The position numbers were made by a program, and so were the translations under genes. The notes beneath the pieces are model-generated. The model made no database searches. It was not told the origin of the DNA and saw only the letters and a list, made by a program, of their open reading frames with translations. From Achromobacter xylosoxidans A8 (GTDB lineage Bacteria > Pseudomonadota > Gammaproteobacteria > Burkholderiales > Burkholderiaceae_B): DNA of 64,000 nucleotides. Every line of letters begins with the position of its first letter. The first letter of the stretch is position 1. The DNA is taken from positions 6,014,001-6,078,000 of the forward strand of contig NC_014640.1 of assembly GCF_000165835.1 (NCBI RefSeq), read 5' to 3'. Shown piece by piece: positions 41,680-53,443 of this stretch.

Positions 41680-44600
41680 TCAGTTCCCCCAGAAGGTCCG
41701 GTAGACCAGCGCGATGCCGTTGACCGCCCCGCCCTTCAGGTCCACCGACAGGCCGCGCGCCAGCCGGTAGCTGGCCCGGCCGACGGTATCGCTGCCCGCC
41801 AGCGCCTGCTCCACGCTCAGCGTGATGCCATTGGCGAAAGTCTTGCTGGCCACCAGGAATTGCGTGGCAAGCTGGCTGTCGCTGTCCCGGTTGACGTCGC
41901 CGGCCACCGTGCGGTCCGGCAGGATGCTGCCCGAGCTACCGATGTTGCCCGTCTTGATGCTGACGTCGTCCAGGCCGAACTGCTTGTAGAACGGCTGTCC
42001 GCCGCCCAGCAGCGCCGTACCCACCGACATCAGCAGCGCGGCGTCGCCGCCGCTTTCGTCGGGGCCTCGGCCCAGCAGCAGCCAGGACAGTTTTTCCACG
42101 TCGCTGACGTCCGGATAGGACACCAGGTCGATGCGCGGCCGCTGGGCGGTGCCGACTACCTTGACGCCCGCCTCGACCTGTTCGCCCGTGCGCAGCGCCT
42201 CGATGTCCAGCAAGGGGTTGTCCAGGCGCCCCTGGAAGGTCAGCGTGCCGCGGCTCAGGCGCAGCTTCTGGCCGTAGGCCTCGATGCCGCCGCCACGGGT
42301 GCGCAGCGCGCCCACGCCGGTCAGGCGCCCGTCCTGCAGCAGGATCTGGATGGAGCCCAGCAGGCCGGCGTCCAATCCCATGCCGGTGATGTAGAAGCGC
42401 GGCCCCATGTCGAACTTCAGGTTCATGCTGGTCTGCAGCGGCGTGGAGACCGTTCCGGGGTCGTCGCCCGGCCGGCGCACCTTGACGTCGTCGTCCAGCG
42501 AAGGCACGCCCTGCAGGATTTCCAGGCTGAACCAGCCCGCGTCCGCCTTCAGGTCGCCCACGATGTCGATGCGCGGCATGGCCGCCTTCAGGTCGATGAC
42601 GCCGGACACCATGGCGTAGCGGTCCGAGCGCTGCAGCGCCGGGAAGCGGTACAGGGTCAGCCGGATGTCGCCGCCGCCGTCGATGAAATTCCACTGTCCC
42701 TTGGCCTCGGCGTAGCCGCCCTTGGCCTCGGGGTTGGTGGTGATCCATTCCTTGGTGCGCCATTCGGCCGGCATCACCCGCAACGAGGCCGGGAAGCGCA
42801 GGCTATCCAGTACCACCCGGTCGCCGTCCAGGCGCGCGGACAAGGTGCCGTCGATCAGCCGCACACCGTCGTCGATGCGGACCACGCGCAGCTTGTCGCC
42901 GCGGATGTTGCCGTTGGCCGACCATTTTCCAGCCAGGGTGCCCTGGGCTTCCAGATTGGCCTTGACCGAGCCGCCGACCTCCATCGAGTCGCCCACGAAC
43001 AGGCTGACCCAGGCCAGGTCGGCGATGTCGGCGTCCAGCTTGGCACGCAGCGGCTGGCGCGGGTCCAGCGCCATGCCGCCCTTGGCGTCCACCACCAGCA
43101 CGGCGGTGCCGGTGCCGTTGACGACGCCCATCTTGTCGGTCGCCAGATTGATCTTGGCGTCCAGGCGGCTGGCATTGGCGGACGTCGGCGTAGCGGTCAG
43201 GTCCAGCACCAGCGCCTTCAAGCCCAGCGGGATCGGAGGATCGCCCGGTATCAGCAGATCGCCCTCGCGGCGCGCGATGCGCGCCTTGCCACCCAGCCGG
43301 CCGTCGAACTTCAGGTCCCACAGCACGTCCAGCGCGATGCGGCGCTGGCCCTCCGGCACCATCGCGTTGACGCGGCCGGGTCGCTTGCCCAGCTTGGCCG
43401 CGGCTTCGGGATCGACCGCGCCGATCACCTGGCGCGCCATGGCGGCCGTGATCACCAGGTTGTCGGCCTGGCCCGCGGTTTCCCAGCGCTTGCCGCCGCC
43501 CCGCGACCCCCGGTGCGCCAGCACCACGCGCTCCTTGCCGGGCAGGGTCAGGCTCAACGCCGTCTGCCCCACCTGCCATTGCCATTGCGGCTCCACGGCA
43601 GACGGCAGGAAGGCCAGCGTAACCGGCCGGTCCGCGGACACGGCAAAACCGGCGGTCTCGGCCGTAAGCCGCGAGAACGTGCCACGCCAACCCGCCAGCG
43701 CCGCGTCTGGCGTGCCCGCCGGCCCCTTGCCCCAGGAACCGGCAAAGGCGATGTTGGCCTTGGCGGGAGCCTCGCCCAGAACGCCCGGGCGCGGCTTGGG
43801 CGGCGTGTAGCCGGCGGCAAGCTCGCCGCGGTGCGAGGCCAGCGTACCCGCCAGCTTGCCCTTCACTTCCGCGCCGCCGGGGATGCCGGGCCAGAACGCG
43901 TCGAGCTGGGGCGCCTGGGCGTCCAGGGTCAACGCGCCGTCCTTGGCGTCCAGCTCGCCCTTGGCCTGGATCCGGTTGCGGCCCAGCTTCAGGTCCACGT
44001 CCAGGCCATGGATGCGCAGCCCGGCGAGCGGATCGGCGTCGGCAGCGACAGGCGCTGCGCCGGCCGCGGCGGTATCGGTCGACGGGGCTGCCGCGGCACC
44101 GGCCGCCGCGGCATCGGCCGCCGCGATATCTACCTGGGCCTTGAGCGCGCCGGTCAACGGTTGCTTGTTCCAGCGCGTACCCTCTTCGAAGCGCAGGTCC
44201 ACCGCGGCATGGCGCAGCTGGCTCAGGTTCTCGATGTCGGCCCGCACCTCGCCGCGCAAGGTCAGCAACGCAGGCGGAATGTCCTTGCCCAGCCAGGGCG
44301 ACAGATCCAGGCGCTGGGCGCTGATCGTGCCCGCGATGCGCTCGCGGCCCGCGCCCTGCGCGGTATCGGATTGCAGATCGAGCTGCGCGGCCAGGGTCGA
44401 TTTGTCGGGCAGTTGCGCCTGCGCCCTGGCGCTGCGCAGCACCAGCGCCGTGCGCGGCGCCAGGTCGGCGGTCAGGTCCAGCAGCAGGCCGGACCCTTCG
44501 CCGTCCAGCTTGGCCTGGATACCATCCAGCGAACCGGCGGCATCGGCGCGCAGCACGACCTGGCAGGCGGGCCGGGGCGGCTCGGACGGCGCGGCGGGCG

Positions 44601-45408
44601 CGACCTTGGTTTCGTGCTTGGGATCGGCCTTGCCCTCGGCTTTAGGATCGACCTTGGCGCCGGCCTTGGGATCAGGTTTTTTGGCGACGCCCGCCTGACG
44701 TTCATACACGCTGCTCAGCTTATCGGCCTCGCACAGCGGCGAATCGGGGCCGGTTCCGCGCGCGGTCACGTCCAGCCGTGCGGCGAACGGCCAGGGATCG
44801 GCCATGCCTTGCAGTTCGGCCTGGCCGGAGATGTCCGCCTGCGCGGCCTCATGGCCCACGTGCAGGCTGGCGATGCGCAGTTGCGCGCCCTGCTTGCCTG
44901 CGGCGAAGGTGGCGTCCAGATTGCCCAGCGTCACGGGCAGCGGCTGGCCGTCCTGCTCCAACTGGAAGTCGCCCAGCGCCACCCGGTCCACGGCAATATC
45001 CACCGGCAGTTCCGGCAGCGAGAACGGCTCGCCATCATCCTCGGCAGGCGCCGTCTCGGGCGATGAGGCCAGGCCGATGTACACCGAGCCCGCCGAGACC
45101 TCGCGCACATGCAGCAGGCGATCGCCCAGGGCGCGCCAGTTCACGTCCAGATGCAGGTCGGTGATGTCGACGCGGGTACCGCCCGCGTCGAGGTCCAGCT
45201 TGCCCACCGACACGCCGCGCAGCAGCGAGCCGTTCACGTCCAGCGCCTGGCCGTTCAATTGCTGGGCGGCCGTGGTCAGGAGCAGCCGCGTGCCGTTCTG
45301 CGACCCGACCAGCCAGAACAGAAAGCCGCCCGCCAGCACCGCCAGCATGGCCAGGCCAGGCAACCACCACACCAGCACATGGCGCAGAAATTTGCGCAGG
45401 CCCTTCAA
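41680..45408 (-). CDS. tamB: Translocation and assembly module protein TamB
   Basis: 1242 residues. A short N-terminal segment leads to one membrane anchor (about 14-34); the rest is a long periplasmic region of beta-rich repeats ending in the DUF490 domain ([20 protein letters not shown] near the end). TamB spans the periplasm and works with the outer-membrane protein TamA in outer-membrane protein or phospholipid traffic. A low-complexity Ala/Lys-rich stretch with [18 protein letters not shown] is seen near residues 245-275, probably an unstructured insertion. It overlaps tamA by four bases. Confidence 0.93.
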   Translation of the reverse strand: MKGLRKFLRHVLVWWLPGLAMLAVLAGGFLFWLVGSQNGTRLLLTTAAQQLNGQALDVNGSLLRGVSVGKLDLDAGGTRVDITDLHLDVNWRALGDRLLHVREVSAGSVYIGLASSPETAPAEDDGEPFSLPELPVDIAVDRVALGDFQLEQDGQPLPVTLGNLDATFAAGKQGAQLRIASLHVGHEAAQADISGQAELQGMADPWPFAARLDVTARGTGPDSPLCEADKLSSVYERQAGVAKKPDPKAGAKVDPKAEGKADPKHETKVAPAAPSEPPRPACQVVLRADAAGSLDGIQAKLDGEGSGLLLDLTADLAPRTALVLRSARAQAQLPDKSTLAAQLDLQSDTAQGAGRERIAGTISAQRLDLSPWLGKDIPPALLTLRGEVRADIENLSQLRHAAVDLRFEEGTRWNKQPLTGALKAQVDIAAADAAAAGAAAAPSTDTAAAGAAPVAADADPLAGLRIHGLDVDLKLGRNRIQAKGELDAKDGALTLDAQAPQLDAFWPGIPGGAEVKGKLAGTLASHRGELAAGYTPPKPRPGVLGEAPAKANIAFAGSWGKGPAGTPDAALAGWRGTFSRLTAETAGFAVSADRPVTLAFLPSAVEPQWQWQVGQTALSLTLPGKERVVLAHRGSRGGGKRWETAGQADNLVITAAMARQVIGAVDPEAAAKLGKRPGRVNAMVPEGQRRIALDVLWDLKFDGRLGGKARIARREGDLLIPGDPPIPLGLKALVLDLTATPTSANASRLDAKINLATDKMGVVNGTGTAVLVVDAKGGMALDPRQPLRAKLDADIADLAWVSLFVGDSMEVGGSVKANLEAQGTLAGKWSANGNIRGDKLRVVRIDDGVRLIDGTLSARLDGDRVVLDSLRFPASLRVMPAEWRTKEWITTNPEAKGGYAEAKGQWNFIDGGGDIRLTLYRFPALQRSDRYAMVSGVIDLKAAMPRIDIVGDLKADAGWFSLEILQGVPSLDDDVKVRRPGDDPGTVSTPLQTSMNLKFDMGPRFYITGMGLDAGLLGSIQILLQDGRLTGVGALRTRGGGIEAYGQKLRLSRGTLTFQGRLDNPLLDIEALRTGEQVEAGVKVVGTAQRPRIDLVSYPDVSDVEKLSWLLLGRGPDESGGDAALLMSVGTALLGGGQPFYKQFGLDDVSIKTGNIGSSGSILPDRTVAGDVNRDSDSQLATQFLVASKTFANGITLSVEQALAGSDTVGRASYRLARGLSVDLKGGAVNGIALVYRTFWGN

Positions 45409-47297
45409 AACGCGATCCCCAAGGAAAAATGCAGGCGCAGGTCGCGGTCGCGCTGGCCGTAGGCCAAGTCGAGGAATAGCGGGCCGGCTGGGGTGCGCAC
45501 CCGCGCGCCGACGCCGTAGCCCACCGCCATCGACATATCGCCAAACGATTCCGCGGCGTCGCCGGCGTCCACGAACACGCCCATGCCCCAGCGCTCATTG
45601 AAATAGTGGTCGTACTCGATGCTGCCGACCAGCAGCGTGGGCGCGCCCACCACGGCATCATCTTGCTTCACGCCGATGCTCTGATACTTGTAGCCGCGGA
45701 TCGAACGCGCGCCGCCCGTGCGGAAGCCGAAATCGTCCGGCACCCGCACCTTGCTGTTGGACCACACCCGGCCGACTTCGCCGCGTACGGTCAGCACGTC
45801 CAGCTTGCCGATGGGCCACCATTTCTGCGCCCGCAGCCGGGCGCGGGTATAGGGTTCGCCGGTGTCCAGCGTCACGCCGACGCCGCCGCCGACCGCGATC
45901 AGGTTGCCCTCGCGCGGATCGTACTTGTTGTCCACGTCGCGGCGCAGCCATTCCGCAGTCGCGGTCAAGGTCGGCAGCGTGTATTGGTCGCCGCCGTCGA
46001 TCTTCACGTGATCCTGCGCCAGCAGCAGGCCCCAGCGGGTCTCGTATTCCACCCGGCTGTTGCCCGCGCCCTTGCGCTCTTGCAGGCGCGTCGCGCCCAG
46101 GGCGTAGCGGGTCACGTCCAGCCCCTGGATGTCGGAGTGGTCGTAAAGCACGCCGAAGGAATCCTTGTAGCCGCGCTCGTTCGGCGGCAACAGGAAGTCC
46201 GCGTAGGCGCGCTGCTGCAAACGGTCCACGCTGAAGCCCGTCTCCATGGTGAGCGGCTGGCCGAAGACCACGTTCTGCCGGTACAGCGACTCCACCCGCA
46301 CGCCGGCCTCGTCGTCCAGGCCGATCGACCCGGTGAAGCGCTTGGGCGGCGCTTCCACCACCCGCACCTGCACCGGCAAAGTCACCTCGCCGTTCGAGTC
46401 ATAGGCGGGCGGCGGCGGCGGCATGGCGCCGGACACGGCGGGATCGCCCGCAGGCGTCGAGGCAGCCAGGTCGGTCGAACCAGGCGCGCGCGCGCGGTCC
46501 GCGTTCGGCGCGGGCGTCGGTTGCGCCGTGCCGGGCTGCTCGAGCGACACGAACGCGCCGCGGAAGAACGCGGTGGATTGCAGATCCTGCTGCCAGGTGT
46601 CCAGCTTGTTCTGGTCATAGGCGGCGCCCGGCGAATAGCGTACATAGCGCTCGACCAGCTTCTCGGGCACCCGTTTCAGGCCCTCGGTGGTGAGTTCGCC
46701 CATGCGCACCTGAGGGCCGCTGTCTATCGTGACGCGCAAGGCGGCCGAGGCCGTATCGGCCTCGATTTCCGCCTGCGACGCGGTCATGCGCGCCAGCATG
46801 AAGTCGCGCGAAGATATTTCGTCCAGCAGGCTCGACTTCGCCTTGTTCCAGTCGCTATTGATGAAAGGCTGGCCCGTCTTGAGCTGCCAATCGTCGCGCA
46901 GCTTCTGTACCCGCGAGGCGAACTCGGGCCGGGTAATGCGGCCGGTGAAATCAAGATCCACGGACGTGACCGTGGTGCGCTTGCCCGAGACGATGCTGAT
47001 GTCCCAGGTTTCTCCGCCGATGTCGGTGCCGGCCTCGAGCTTCACCGTGGGCGAGAAATAACCCTGGGTGGCCAGGGCCGCCAGCGTCGCGTCGCGCGCG
47101 CGCCGGCGCAAGCGGTTGATTTCACCGCCGTCCTGATCTTCCGCCAGCCGCGCGATCGCATCGACCGCCTCGGTGATCGCCTGCAGGGCGGCCGGCGGCA
47201 CGCCGCCCGGGTCCACGATGATTTCCGGGCGCTTGGCCCATGCCTCGCCCGTCATCACCACCAGTCCCGCCAAGAAGGCGCGTGCTGCCCACCGCAT
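45405..47297 (-). CDS. tamA: Outer-membrane translocation and assembly protein TamA
   Basis: 630 residues of the Omp85 family. An N-terminal signal peptide (about 1-21, ending EAWA) precedes POTRA domains (about 25-290) and a C-terminal beta-barrel with the family motif SIRGYKYQSIG. A proline/alanine-rich loop with PPPPPAYDSNG interrupts the last POTRA region (about 270-305), longer than in the Escherichia coli protein. It partners with TamB encoded by the overlapping gene. Confidence 0.93.
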   Translation of the reverse strand: MRWAARAFLAGLVVMTGEAWAKRPEIIVDPGGVPPAALQAITEAVDAIARLAEDQDGGEINRLRRRARDATLAALATQGYFSPTVKLEAGTDIGGETWDISIVSGKRTTVTSVDLDFTGRITRPEFASRVQKLRDDWQLKTGQPFINSDWNKAKSSLLDEISSRDFMLARMTASQAEIEADTASAALRVTIDSGPQVRMGELTTEGLKRVPEKLVERYVRYSPGAAYDQNKLDTWQQDLQSTAFFRGAFVSLEQPGTAQPTPAPNADRARAPGSTDLAASTPAGDPAVSGAMPPPPPAYDSNGEVTLPVQVRVVEAPPKRFTGSIGLDDEAGVRVESLYRQNVVFGQPLTMETGFSVDRLQQRAYADFLLPPNERGYKDSFGVLYDHSDIQGLDVTRYALGATRLQERKGAGNSRVEYETRWGLLLAQDHVKIDGGDQYTLPTLTATAEWLRRDVDNKYDPREGNLIAVGGGVGVTLDTGEPYTRARLRAQKWWPIGKLDVLTVRGEVGRVWSNSKVRVPDDFGFRTGGARSIRGYKYQSIGVKQDDAVVGAPTLLVGSIEYDHYFNERWGMGVFVDAGDAAESFGDMSMAVGYGVGARVRTPAGPLFLDLAYGQRDRDLRLHFSLGIAF

Positions 47298-47300
47298 GCG

Positions 47301-48389
47301 TCAGGTCGGTTGCTGCACGACGATGGACGGGAATTTCCCGGCCATGTCGCGTGGCAGCGCGGCCACGCCAGCCGCCAGCTTGCGGGCAATGCCGCGGTAC
47401 AGGGCCGCGGCTTCGCTGCCCGGATCCGACACCACGGTCGGCGAGCCGGCGTCGGTCTGCACGCGGATCGCCAGGGTCAGCGGCAGGCTGCCCAGCCAGG
47501 GGGTCTGGTACTGCTCGGCCATGCGCTGGCCGCCGCCCTCGCCGAAAATATGTTCGGCGTGCCCGCATTGCGAGCAGATATGGATGGCCATGTTCTCGAC
47601 CACGCCCAGGATCGGCACGTCGACCTTCTGGAACATGCGCAAGCCCTTGCGCGCGTCCAGCAGCGCCACGTCCTGCGGCGTGGTGACGATGACGGCGCCC
47701 ACCACCGGCACCTTCTGTGCCAGCGTCAAGGCCACGTCGCCCGTGCCCGGGGGCATGTCGACGATCAGGTAGTCGAGGTCGCGCCAGTTGGTCTGGCGCA
47801 GCAGCTGTTCCAGCGCCTGCGTCACCATGGGGCCGCGCCAGATGGCGGGCGAGTCGGCGTCGATCAGGAAGCCGATGGAGTTGGCCTGCAGGCCGTGACC
47901 CGTGAGCGGCTCCATGCTCTTGTTGTCCAGGCTTTCGGGGCGGCCCGAGATGCCCAGCATGGTCGGCACGCTGGGCCCGTAGATGTCCGCGTCCAGCACG
48001 CCCACCTTGGCGCCTTCGGCCGCCAGGGCCAGGGCCAGGTTGACGGCCGTGGTGCTCTTGCCCACGCCGCCCTTGCCGGAGGCCACCGCAATAATGTTGC
48101 GCACATTGGACAGCGGCTTCAGGCCCTTCTGCACCGCGTGGGCGGCGACCTTCCAGGTCACCTCGACCTGGGCATCGGCCACGCCGGCGGCGGCCAGCGC
48201 CGCCACGGCGATGTCCCGGACCTGTGCGCGCGCGGCGTCGGCGGGATAGCCCAGCTCCAGCGCCAGCGAAACGCGTCCGCCTTCCAGCTTGATGTCACGA
48301 TCTTTTACAGAAACACCCAAATCCATACCAGTATTCGGGTCCTGCGCGGCGCGCAGCGCGGCGCGAATTTGTTCTATCGTTATACTCAT
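47301..48389 (-). CDS. apbC: Iron-sulfur cluster carrier ApbC/Mrp
   Basis: 362 residues. An N-terminal MIP18-like domain (about 1-85) precedes a P-loop ATPase with the deviant Walker A SGKGGVGKST (104-113) and the DMPPGTGD motif. The CxxC that binds the bridging [4Fe-4S] cluster is Cys272-Cys275 (ICSQCGH). It carries clusters to target apoproteins in the cytoplasm. It lies just upstream of tamA on the same strand, four bases apart, and is divergent from the small membrane protein before metG. Confidence 0.94.
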   Translation of the reverse strand: MSITIEQIRAALRAAQDPNTGMDLGVSVKDRDIKLEGGRVSLALELGYPADAARAQVRDIAVAALAAAGVADAQVEVTWKVAAHAVQKGLKPLSNVRNIIAVASGKGGVGKSTTAVNLALALAAEGAKVGVLDADIYGPSVPTMLGISGRPESLDNKSMEPLTGHGLQANSIGFLIDADSPAIWRGPMVTQALEQLLRQTNWRDLDYLIVDMPPGTGDVALTLAQKVPVVGAVIVTTPQDVALLDARKGLRMFQKVDVPILGVVENMAIHICSQCGHAEHIFGEGGGQRMAEQYQTPWLGSLPLTLAIRVQTDAGSPTVVSDPGSEAAALYRGIARKLAAGVAALPRDMAGKFPSIVVQQPT

Positions 48390-48490
48390 GTCACTATGGT
48401 TCCGTAGGCAGCGCGGCTTCTGCGGCCCGCCATCCCCTAAAGGATAGCGGATACCCGGGAACCTTTCGCTGCGTTTTGCATCCGATCTTC

Positions 48491-48766
48491 ATGACCAACA
48501 CACTTATCCGCTTCTTTCGTGCCGTCCTATTCGCCGCCCTGGCCTTGATCGGCATGGCGATGGCGCTGGTGTTCATGCTTTCCACGGCAATCGCCGTGGC
48601 GATCCTGTACGTGGTCGCCAAGGTGCGCGGCAAACCTTTCGGCGTACGCGCCTATTGGAGCCAGCGCCAGGGCGCCCGCCCGGGACCGTTCCAGTCCGCC
48701 ACCGCCCCCTTCGCCACGCAGCCGCGCGGCGACGTGATCGACGTCGAAGCCCGCGAAATCCGCTGA
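48491..48766 (+). CDS. Small hydrophobic protein of unknown function
   Basis: 91 residues. The first half (residues 8-42) is one long or two short membrane helices rich in Ala, Leu and Met. The second half is polar and ends in DVIDVEAREIR. I do not recognise a family. It is read in the same direction as metG and starts 101 bases from the divergent apbC start. The amino acid pattern (helix then charged tail) looks real rather than a shadow frame, but evidence is limited. Confidence 0.6.
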   Translation: MTNTLIRFFRAVLFAALALIGMAMALVFMLSTAIAVAILYVVAKVRGKPFGVRAYWSQRQGARPGPFQSATAPFATQPRGDVIDVEAREIR

Positions 48767-49027
48767 CGGCGGCTTTTCAGCATGCTTGCGCCGCCCGCGG
48801 CGCAAGCGGGCCGTGGGCCTATGCGCCCACACAGCTGACTTGCCGGACGGCCCGCGGATGGCCGCCCCCCGCATCCGCGCCGGTTCCCGCATTCTTACGC
48901 AACCCGCCTGATTCGCTTGCCGCGAAGGGCGGGTTGAGCCATTGATGGGGCGTTGCCGGGCAAGTCCCCGCGCTTGCCCTAAAATGGCCGGCCTACCCCC
49001 TTTTTCCCTCAACCTCCAAAGACAACC

Positions 49028-51094
49028 ATGTCTCGCACCCTTTTTGTCACCACTGCGCTGCCCTACGCCAACGGATCTTTCCACATCGGCCACATCATGG
49101 AGTACATCCAGGCCGATATCTGGGTTCGTTCGATGCGAATGGCGGGCCACACGGTGCACTTCGTGGGTGCGGATGATGCGCACGGCGCGCCCATCATGCT
49201 GAAGGCGGAAAAGGAAGGCATCACGCCGCAGGCCCTGGTGGCGCGCTACGCCGCCGAGCGCCCGCAGTACCTGAACGGCTTTCACATCCGCTTCGACCAC
49301 TGGCATTCCACCGATTCGGCCGAAAACGTCGCCCTGTCGCAAGACATCTATCGCGCGTTGAAGGCCCAGGACCTGATCGAAACCCGCTCCATCGAGCAGT
49401 TCTACGATCCGGTCAAGGGCATGTTCCTGGCCGACCGTTACATCAAGGGCGAATGCCCCAAGTGCCACGCGAAGGACCAGTATGGCGATTCCTGCGAGGT
49501 CTGCGGCGCGGTCTACGCGCCCACCGAACTGATCAACCCGTACTCGGCGCTGACCGGCGCCACGCCGGTGCTGAAGTCCTCGGACCACTTCTTCTTCAAA
49601 CTGTCCGATCCGCGCTGCGTGGAATTCCTGCAGCAGTGGACCACCGGCTCCAACGCCGCCGGCGGCAAGCACCTGCAGCCTGAAATGCTGGCCAAGACGC
49701 GCGAGTGGCTGGGCTCGGACGATGGCGAGGCCAAACTGGGCGACTGGGACATTTCCCGCGACGCACCCTATTTCGGCATCGAGATCCCGGACGCGCCGGG
49801 CAAGTACTTCTACGTCTGGCTGGACGCGCCCGTGGGCTACCTGGCCTCGCTGAAGTCATATTGCGCGGTCAAGGGCCTGGACTTCGACAAGCTGCTCGAT
49901 CCGGCCGGCCCCACCGAGCAGGTCCATTTCATCGGCAAGGACATCGTGTATTTCCACGCGCTGTTCTGGCCCGCGATGCTGAAGTTCGCCGGCCGCAAGA
50001 CGCCGGATGCCGTGAACGTACACGGCTTCATCACCGTCAGCGGCGAAAAAATGTCCAAGAGCCGCGGCACCGGCATTTCGCCGCTGCGCTACCTGGAACT
50101 CGGCATGAACGCCGAATGGATGCGCTACTACATCGCCGCCAAGCTGAACGCACGGGTCGAAGACATGGACTTCAACCCCGAGGACTTCATCGCCCGCGTC
50201 AACAGCGACCTGATCGGCAAGTACGTCAACATCGCCAGCCGCGCCGCCAGCTTCATCACCAAGCATTTCGATGGAGTCCTCGGCTATTCGGGCGACACCT
50301 CGGCGCTGGCCGCGGAGTACGCCGAACAGGCGGAGTCCATCCGCGCCGCGTTCGAAGCCCGCGAATACAACCGCGCCATCCGCGAAATCATGGCCTACGC
50401 CGATCGCCTCAACCAGGCGTTCGATACGGCTCAGCCCTGGGTCCTGGCCAAGGGCATCGCCACGGCCGATGACGCGCAGAAGGCCGCCCTGCAGGACATC
50501 TGCTCGCGCTCGCTGGCGGGCTTCAAGGCGCTGTCCGTGATGCTGGCGCCGGTGCTGCCCGAGCTGGCTGAACGCGTGGCCCTGGAACTGTTCGGCGCGC
50601 AGGCGCCGTTCACCTGGGCCGACGCCGCCGTGCTGCCGCAGCGCGTGGCGCCGTTCAAGCACCTGATGCAGCGCGTCGAACCGCAGATGCTGGAAGACCT
50701 GTTCGAGCCGCCGGCCGCCCCCGTGGTGGTGCCCGGCGGCGAGCCCATCGCCGAGACCATCTCGATCGACGACTTCGCCCGCGTCGACCTGCGCATCGCG
50801 CAGATCGTCAACTGCGAACACGTGGAAGGCTCGACCAAGCTGCTGCGCCTGACCCTGGATGCCGGCGAAGGCCGCCACCGCAACGTGTTCTCGGGCATCA
50901 AGTCGGCCTACAAGCCCGAAGACCTGATCGGCAAGCTGACCGTGCTGGTGGCCAACCTGGCCCCGCGCAAGATGAAGTTCGGCGTGTCCGAAGGCATGGT
51001 GCTGGCCGCCAGCCATGCGGATGAATCGGTGGACGCCGGCATCTACGTGCTGGAGCCGTTCCCCGGCGCCAAGCCCGGCATGCGCGTGCGCTAA
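49028..51094 (+). CDS. metG: Methionyl-tRNA synthetase
   Basis: 688 residues, the long type with a C-terminal tRNA-binding domain. Class I signatures FHIGHI (18-23) and KMSKS (near 341) are intact. A zinc knuckle with CPKCH and CEVCG lies near residues 144-162. The last 110 residues are an EMAP/Trbp111-like OB fold (about 580-688), which supports dimerisation. It charges initiator and elongator tRNA-Met in the cytoplasm. Convergent with trhO, with a shared terminator. Confidence 0.97.
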   Translation: MSRTLFVTTALPYANGSFHIGHIMEYIQADIWVRSMRMAGHTVHFVGADDAHGAPIMLKAEKEGITPQALVARYAAERPQYLNGFHIRFDHWHSTDSAENVALSQDIYRALKAQDLIETRSIEQFYDPVKGMFLADRYIKGECPKCHAKDQYGDSCEVCGAVYAPTELINPYSALTGATPVLKSSDHFFFKLSDPRCVEFLQQWTTGSNAAGGKHLQPEMLAKTREWLGSDDGEAKLGDWDISRDAPYFGIEIPDAPGKYFYVWLDAPVGYLASLKSYCAVKGLDFDKLLDPAGPTEQVHFIGKDIVYFHALFWPAMLKFAGRKTPDAVNVHGFITVSGEKMSKSRGTGISPLRYLELGMNAEWMRYYIAAKLNARVEDMDFNPEDFIARVNSDLIGKYVNIASRAASFITKHFDGVLGYSGDTSALAAEYAEQAESIRAAFEAREYNRAIREIMAYADRLNQAFDTAQPWVLAKGIATADDAQKAALQDICSRSLAGFKALSVMLAPVLPELAERVALELFGAQAPFTWADAAVLPQRVAPFKHLMQRVEPQMLEDLFEPPAAPVVVPGGEPIAETISIDDFARVDLRIAQIVNCEHVEGSTKLLRLTLDAGEGRHRNVFSGIKSAYKPEDLIGKLTVLVANLAPRKMKFGVSEGMVLAASHADESVDAGIYVLEPFPGAKPGMRVR

Positions 51095-51117
51095 ACCCGC
51101 AACGCCGCGCTGAATGC

Positions 51118-51143
51118 AAAGAGCCCGCTGATGCGGGCTCTTT
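51118..51143. terminator. Bidirectional terminator between metG and trhO
   Basis: Perfect 11-bp stem, AAAGAGCCCGC (51118-51128) and GCGGGCTCTTT (51133-51143), with a TGAT loop. It lies in the gap of the two convergent genes, and the A- and T-flanks serve both directions. Confidence 0.85.
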
Positions 51144-51161
51144 GTCATTGGAGTTCTGCGT

Positions 51162-51899
51162 TTACGCCTTGCTGGGCGCCAGCGCCGGATCCAGCGAAAT
51201 GCGCTCGTCGAAGACGAAGCACTTGCCGTCATAGCCCGGGCCGCCGGTTTCCTCGAAGTACTTGAGGATGCCGCCGTCTAGCTGGTAGACGTTCTGAATG
51301 CCGACTTCGTTCATGTAGATGGCGGCCTTCTCGCAGCGGATTCCGCCGGTGCAGAAACTGACCACCGTCTTGCCCTCGAATTCCGCCCGGTGCGCCTGCA
51401 CCGCCGCGGGAAACTGCGTAAAGCGCTCGATGCGCCAGTCGATGGCATTCTTGAAGGTGCCTTCGTCGACCTCGAAGGCGTTGCGCGTGTCCAGCATGAC
51501 CACGGGCCGTCCGGCGTCGTCCACGCCGGCTTCCAGCCAGCGCGCCAGCGTGCGCGCGTCCACGCCGGGCGCGCGGCCTGCCTCGGGGCGGATCGCCGGG
51601 TGGTCCATGCGGATGATCTCGCGTTTGATCTTCACCAGCAGCTTGCGGAACGGCACGGTGTCGCTGTGGCTGAACTTCACTTCCAGATCGGCAAAGCGCG
51701 GATCGGCGCGCAGCGTGCGCAGGAAGGCGTCGATGCCGTCCGCCGCCCCCGCCAGGAACAGATTGATGCCCTCTTCGGCCAACAGGATGGTGCCCTTGAG
51801 CCCGGCCACGCCGGCCTCATCCAGAAGGCGGGCGCGCAACGCCGGCAGGGCATCCAGCGAAACGAATTTGTAAGCGGCGATATTTACGACGGCAGTCAT
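51162..51899 (-). CDS. trhO: tRNA uridine(34) hydroxylase, rhodanese-like (TrhO)
   Basis: 245 residues. An N-terminal ferredoxin-like domain (about 1-95) is followed by a rhodanese domain whose loop [12 protein letters not shown] holds the active Cys183 and a second Cys189, the TrhO (YceA) pattern. The family hydroxylates U34 of certain tRNAs to 5-hydroxyuridine using O2, linked to prephenate. Cytoplasmic and monocistronic. Confidence 0.93.
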   Translation of the reverse strand: MTAVVNIAAYKFVSLDALPALRARLLDEAGVAGLKGTILLAEEGINLFLAGAADGIDAFLRTLRADPRFADLEVKFSHSDTVPFRKLLVKIKREIIRMDHPAIRPEAGRAPGVDARTLARWLEAGVDDAGRPVVMLDTRNAFEVDEGTFKNAIDWRIERFTQFPAAVQAHRAEFEGKTVVSFCTGGIRCEKAAIYMNEVGIQNVYQLDGGILKYFEETGGPGYDGKCFVFDERISLDPALAPSKA

Positions 51900-51984
51900 G
51901 GAAAAGCGGAAAAAAGCGGGCGGCGAAAGGCGTAATAGTAAACGCTGGACGGTTTTCCCCGTCCGCCGCCCCGCTTGATCCCGC

Positions 51985-52782
51985 TCAACGATTGACGATT
52001 TCCTGCTCGACCACGGCGTCCAGCACCCAGTTCAGCGTCGACGCGTCGGCCGGCGGATTCGGGTTGCGGACCTCGACCACGCGCAAGCGGTAGCGCACGC
52101 CAGGCTGGAAGTTGAAACCCGTAATTTCACCGTACCAGAGCTGCCAGGGCTGGCCCGCGCCGTCGCGCACCTGGTAGCACATGGCGCGGCCCGCGCCAGC
52201 GGTGCAGGGCACGCGCTCCGAGTTCACGTAGACCAGTTTGGTCGGCCCCTGCTGACCGCCCGCGATGGGATCGGTGCGACGCCCGAAGTCCAGCCTGTCG
52301 CCCGAGCTGAGCACCCAGGTCATGCGCTGCGGATTATTGGCGTTGTCCACCGACGTGGCGGTGATGCTGGTCAGCGCGGCCAGGAAGTCCTGCTCCAGTT
52401 TCATGTTCTGCGGCGCGCAGGCCATCATGGTCGACACCGGACGTCCCTGCACGATCAGAAGACCGTTGGCGACGGTATAGGAACCGTTGTACTGATTGCA
52501 GCCGGAAAAGCCGGAAATACGCGGCGAGCCCTGGTCATGGATGAAGCTGGCCGTGAGCGGACGCGAATTGGAAGACGGATGCGGAATCTGCCGCAAGCCG
52601 CCGCCCGGCAAGGTCCAGCGCGCCAGGTCCCAACTGGTCTGGGCCAGCATGTCGGAGACGGAGGCCGGCTGGAAGCGGGGATCCTGTCCATCCGCGGCGC
52701 GCTGGGGCGGTGAAGAGCAGGCGGCCAGTCCAATGGACAACAGGCAAGGCGCAAGCCAGCGCAGGAACGCGGCAAAGGGCAT
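51985..52782 (-). CDS. META-domain lipoprotein with C-terminal DUF4377-like region
   Basis: 265 residues. A lipoprotein signal peptide ends in IGLAAC (lipobox), so it is anchored to a membrane. Residues about 55-185 form a META (HslJ-like) domain with the [15 protein letters not shown] motif and a [18 protein letters not shown] motif. The C-terminal 80 residues carry the pattern of a DUF4377 domain ([18 protein letters not shown] and [11 protein letters not shown]). The ATG at 52782 is chosen because the lipobox and a GGGAG ribosome binding site fit it. It is followed upstream by a second META gene on the same strand, with about 130 bases between. The function is poorly known; HslJ relatives are linked to heat and novobiocin resistance. 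Confidence 0.85.
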   Translation of the reverse strand: MPFAAFLRWLAPCLLSIGLAACSSPPQRAADGQDPRFQPASVSDMLAQTSWDLARWTLPGGGLRQIPHPSSNSRPLTASFIHDQGSPRISGFSGCNQYNGSYTVANGLLIVQGRPVSTMMACAPQNMKLEQDFLAALTSITATSVDNANNPQRMTWVLSSGDRLDFGRRTDPIAGGQQGPTKLVYVNSERVPCTAGAGRAMCYQVRDGAGQPWQLWYGEITGFNFQPGVRYRLRVVEVRNPNPPADASTLNWVLDAVVEQEIVNR

Positions 52783-52912
52783 GAGAGTCTCCCGGAAAAA
52801 CGAGGAATGCCAGGCCCGCGCGTGGCGGCGGGCCGGACCACGCCATTGTAGGCTGGCTCCGGCACCGCTTTTCACGGCTTAACACTCTTTGATACGCGCT
52901 GCGCCGGCCACG

Positions 52913-53443
52913 TCAGGGCGTGGGCGGATCTTGCCGGCGCACGAATTCCAGCACGTCGCCGCCGCGCAGGTTGAAGGTCAGATGCCGCGGCGCCCCGCCG
53001 TTGTCCAACGTGAACGTGTCAATGGCGCTCAGGCCGCGCAGATAGTCCGCCTCCAGGCGGGCGCGTTCAGGCGCGGGGCAGGCCATGCGCGTGGCGGCCG
53101 GGGCATCGATGTAGAGCTTGCCGCCTTCGAGCTTGTACGTGCCCATGTAGCGGTTGCAGCCGGCAAAACCGTTGACGCGGTATTGCTTGCCCTGCGCCAG
53201 GAAGGTCAGGCGCACGGGTTCGCCGTTGTCGCCGTGCGGAATGTCGCGCAGCGCGCCACCCGCCTGCGTCCAGCGCACCAGTTCCCAACTGGTCTGGGCC
53301 AGCGAATCCGCGCTGCTGGCGGCATTGGCCGCGGCGGCGCCTTGCGGGCGCGCGCCTCCGGTCGTTCCTGCGCAGCCGGCCAGGGCCGCGGCCAGCAGGG
53401 CCGGGCCAAGCAAGCGGCAGCGCGTGGACAAGAGCTTAGGCAT
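52913..53443 (-). CDS. META-domain lipoprotein
   Basis: 176 residues. A signal peptide ends in LAGCAG (lipobox). The META domain (about 50-165) has NGFAGCNRYMGTYKL and MACPAPERARLEADYLRGL motifs that closely match the neighbouring META lipoprotein, so the pair probably arose by duplication. No DUF4377 region is present. Its promoter probably lies in the 305-base gap shared with the acyltransferase gene. Confidence 0.85.
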   Translation of the reverse strand: MPKLLSTRCRLLGPALLAAALAGCAGTTGGARPQGAAAANAASSADSLAQTSWELVRWTQAGGALRDIPHGDNGEPVRLTFLAQGKQYRVNGFAGCNRYMGTYKLEGGKLYIDAPAATRMACPAPERARLEADYLRGLSAIDTFTLDNGGAPRHLTFNLRGGDVLEFVRRQDPPTP

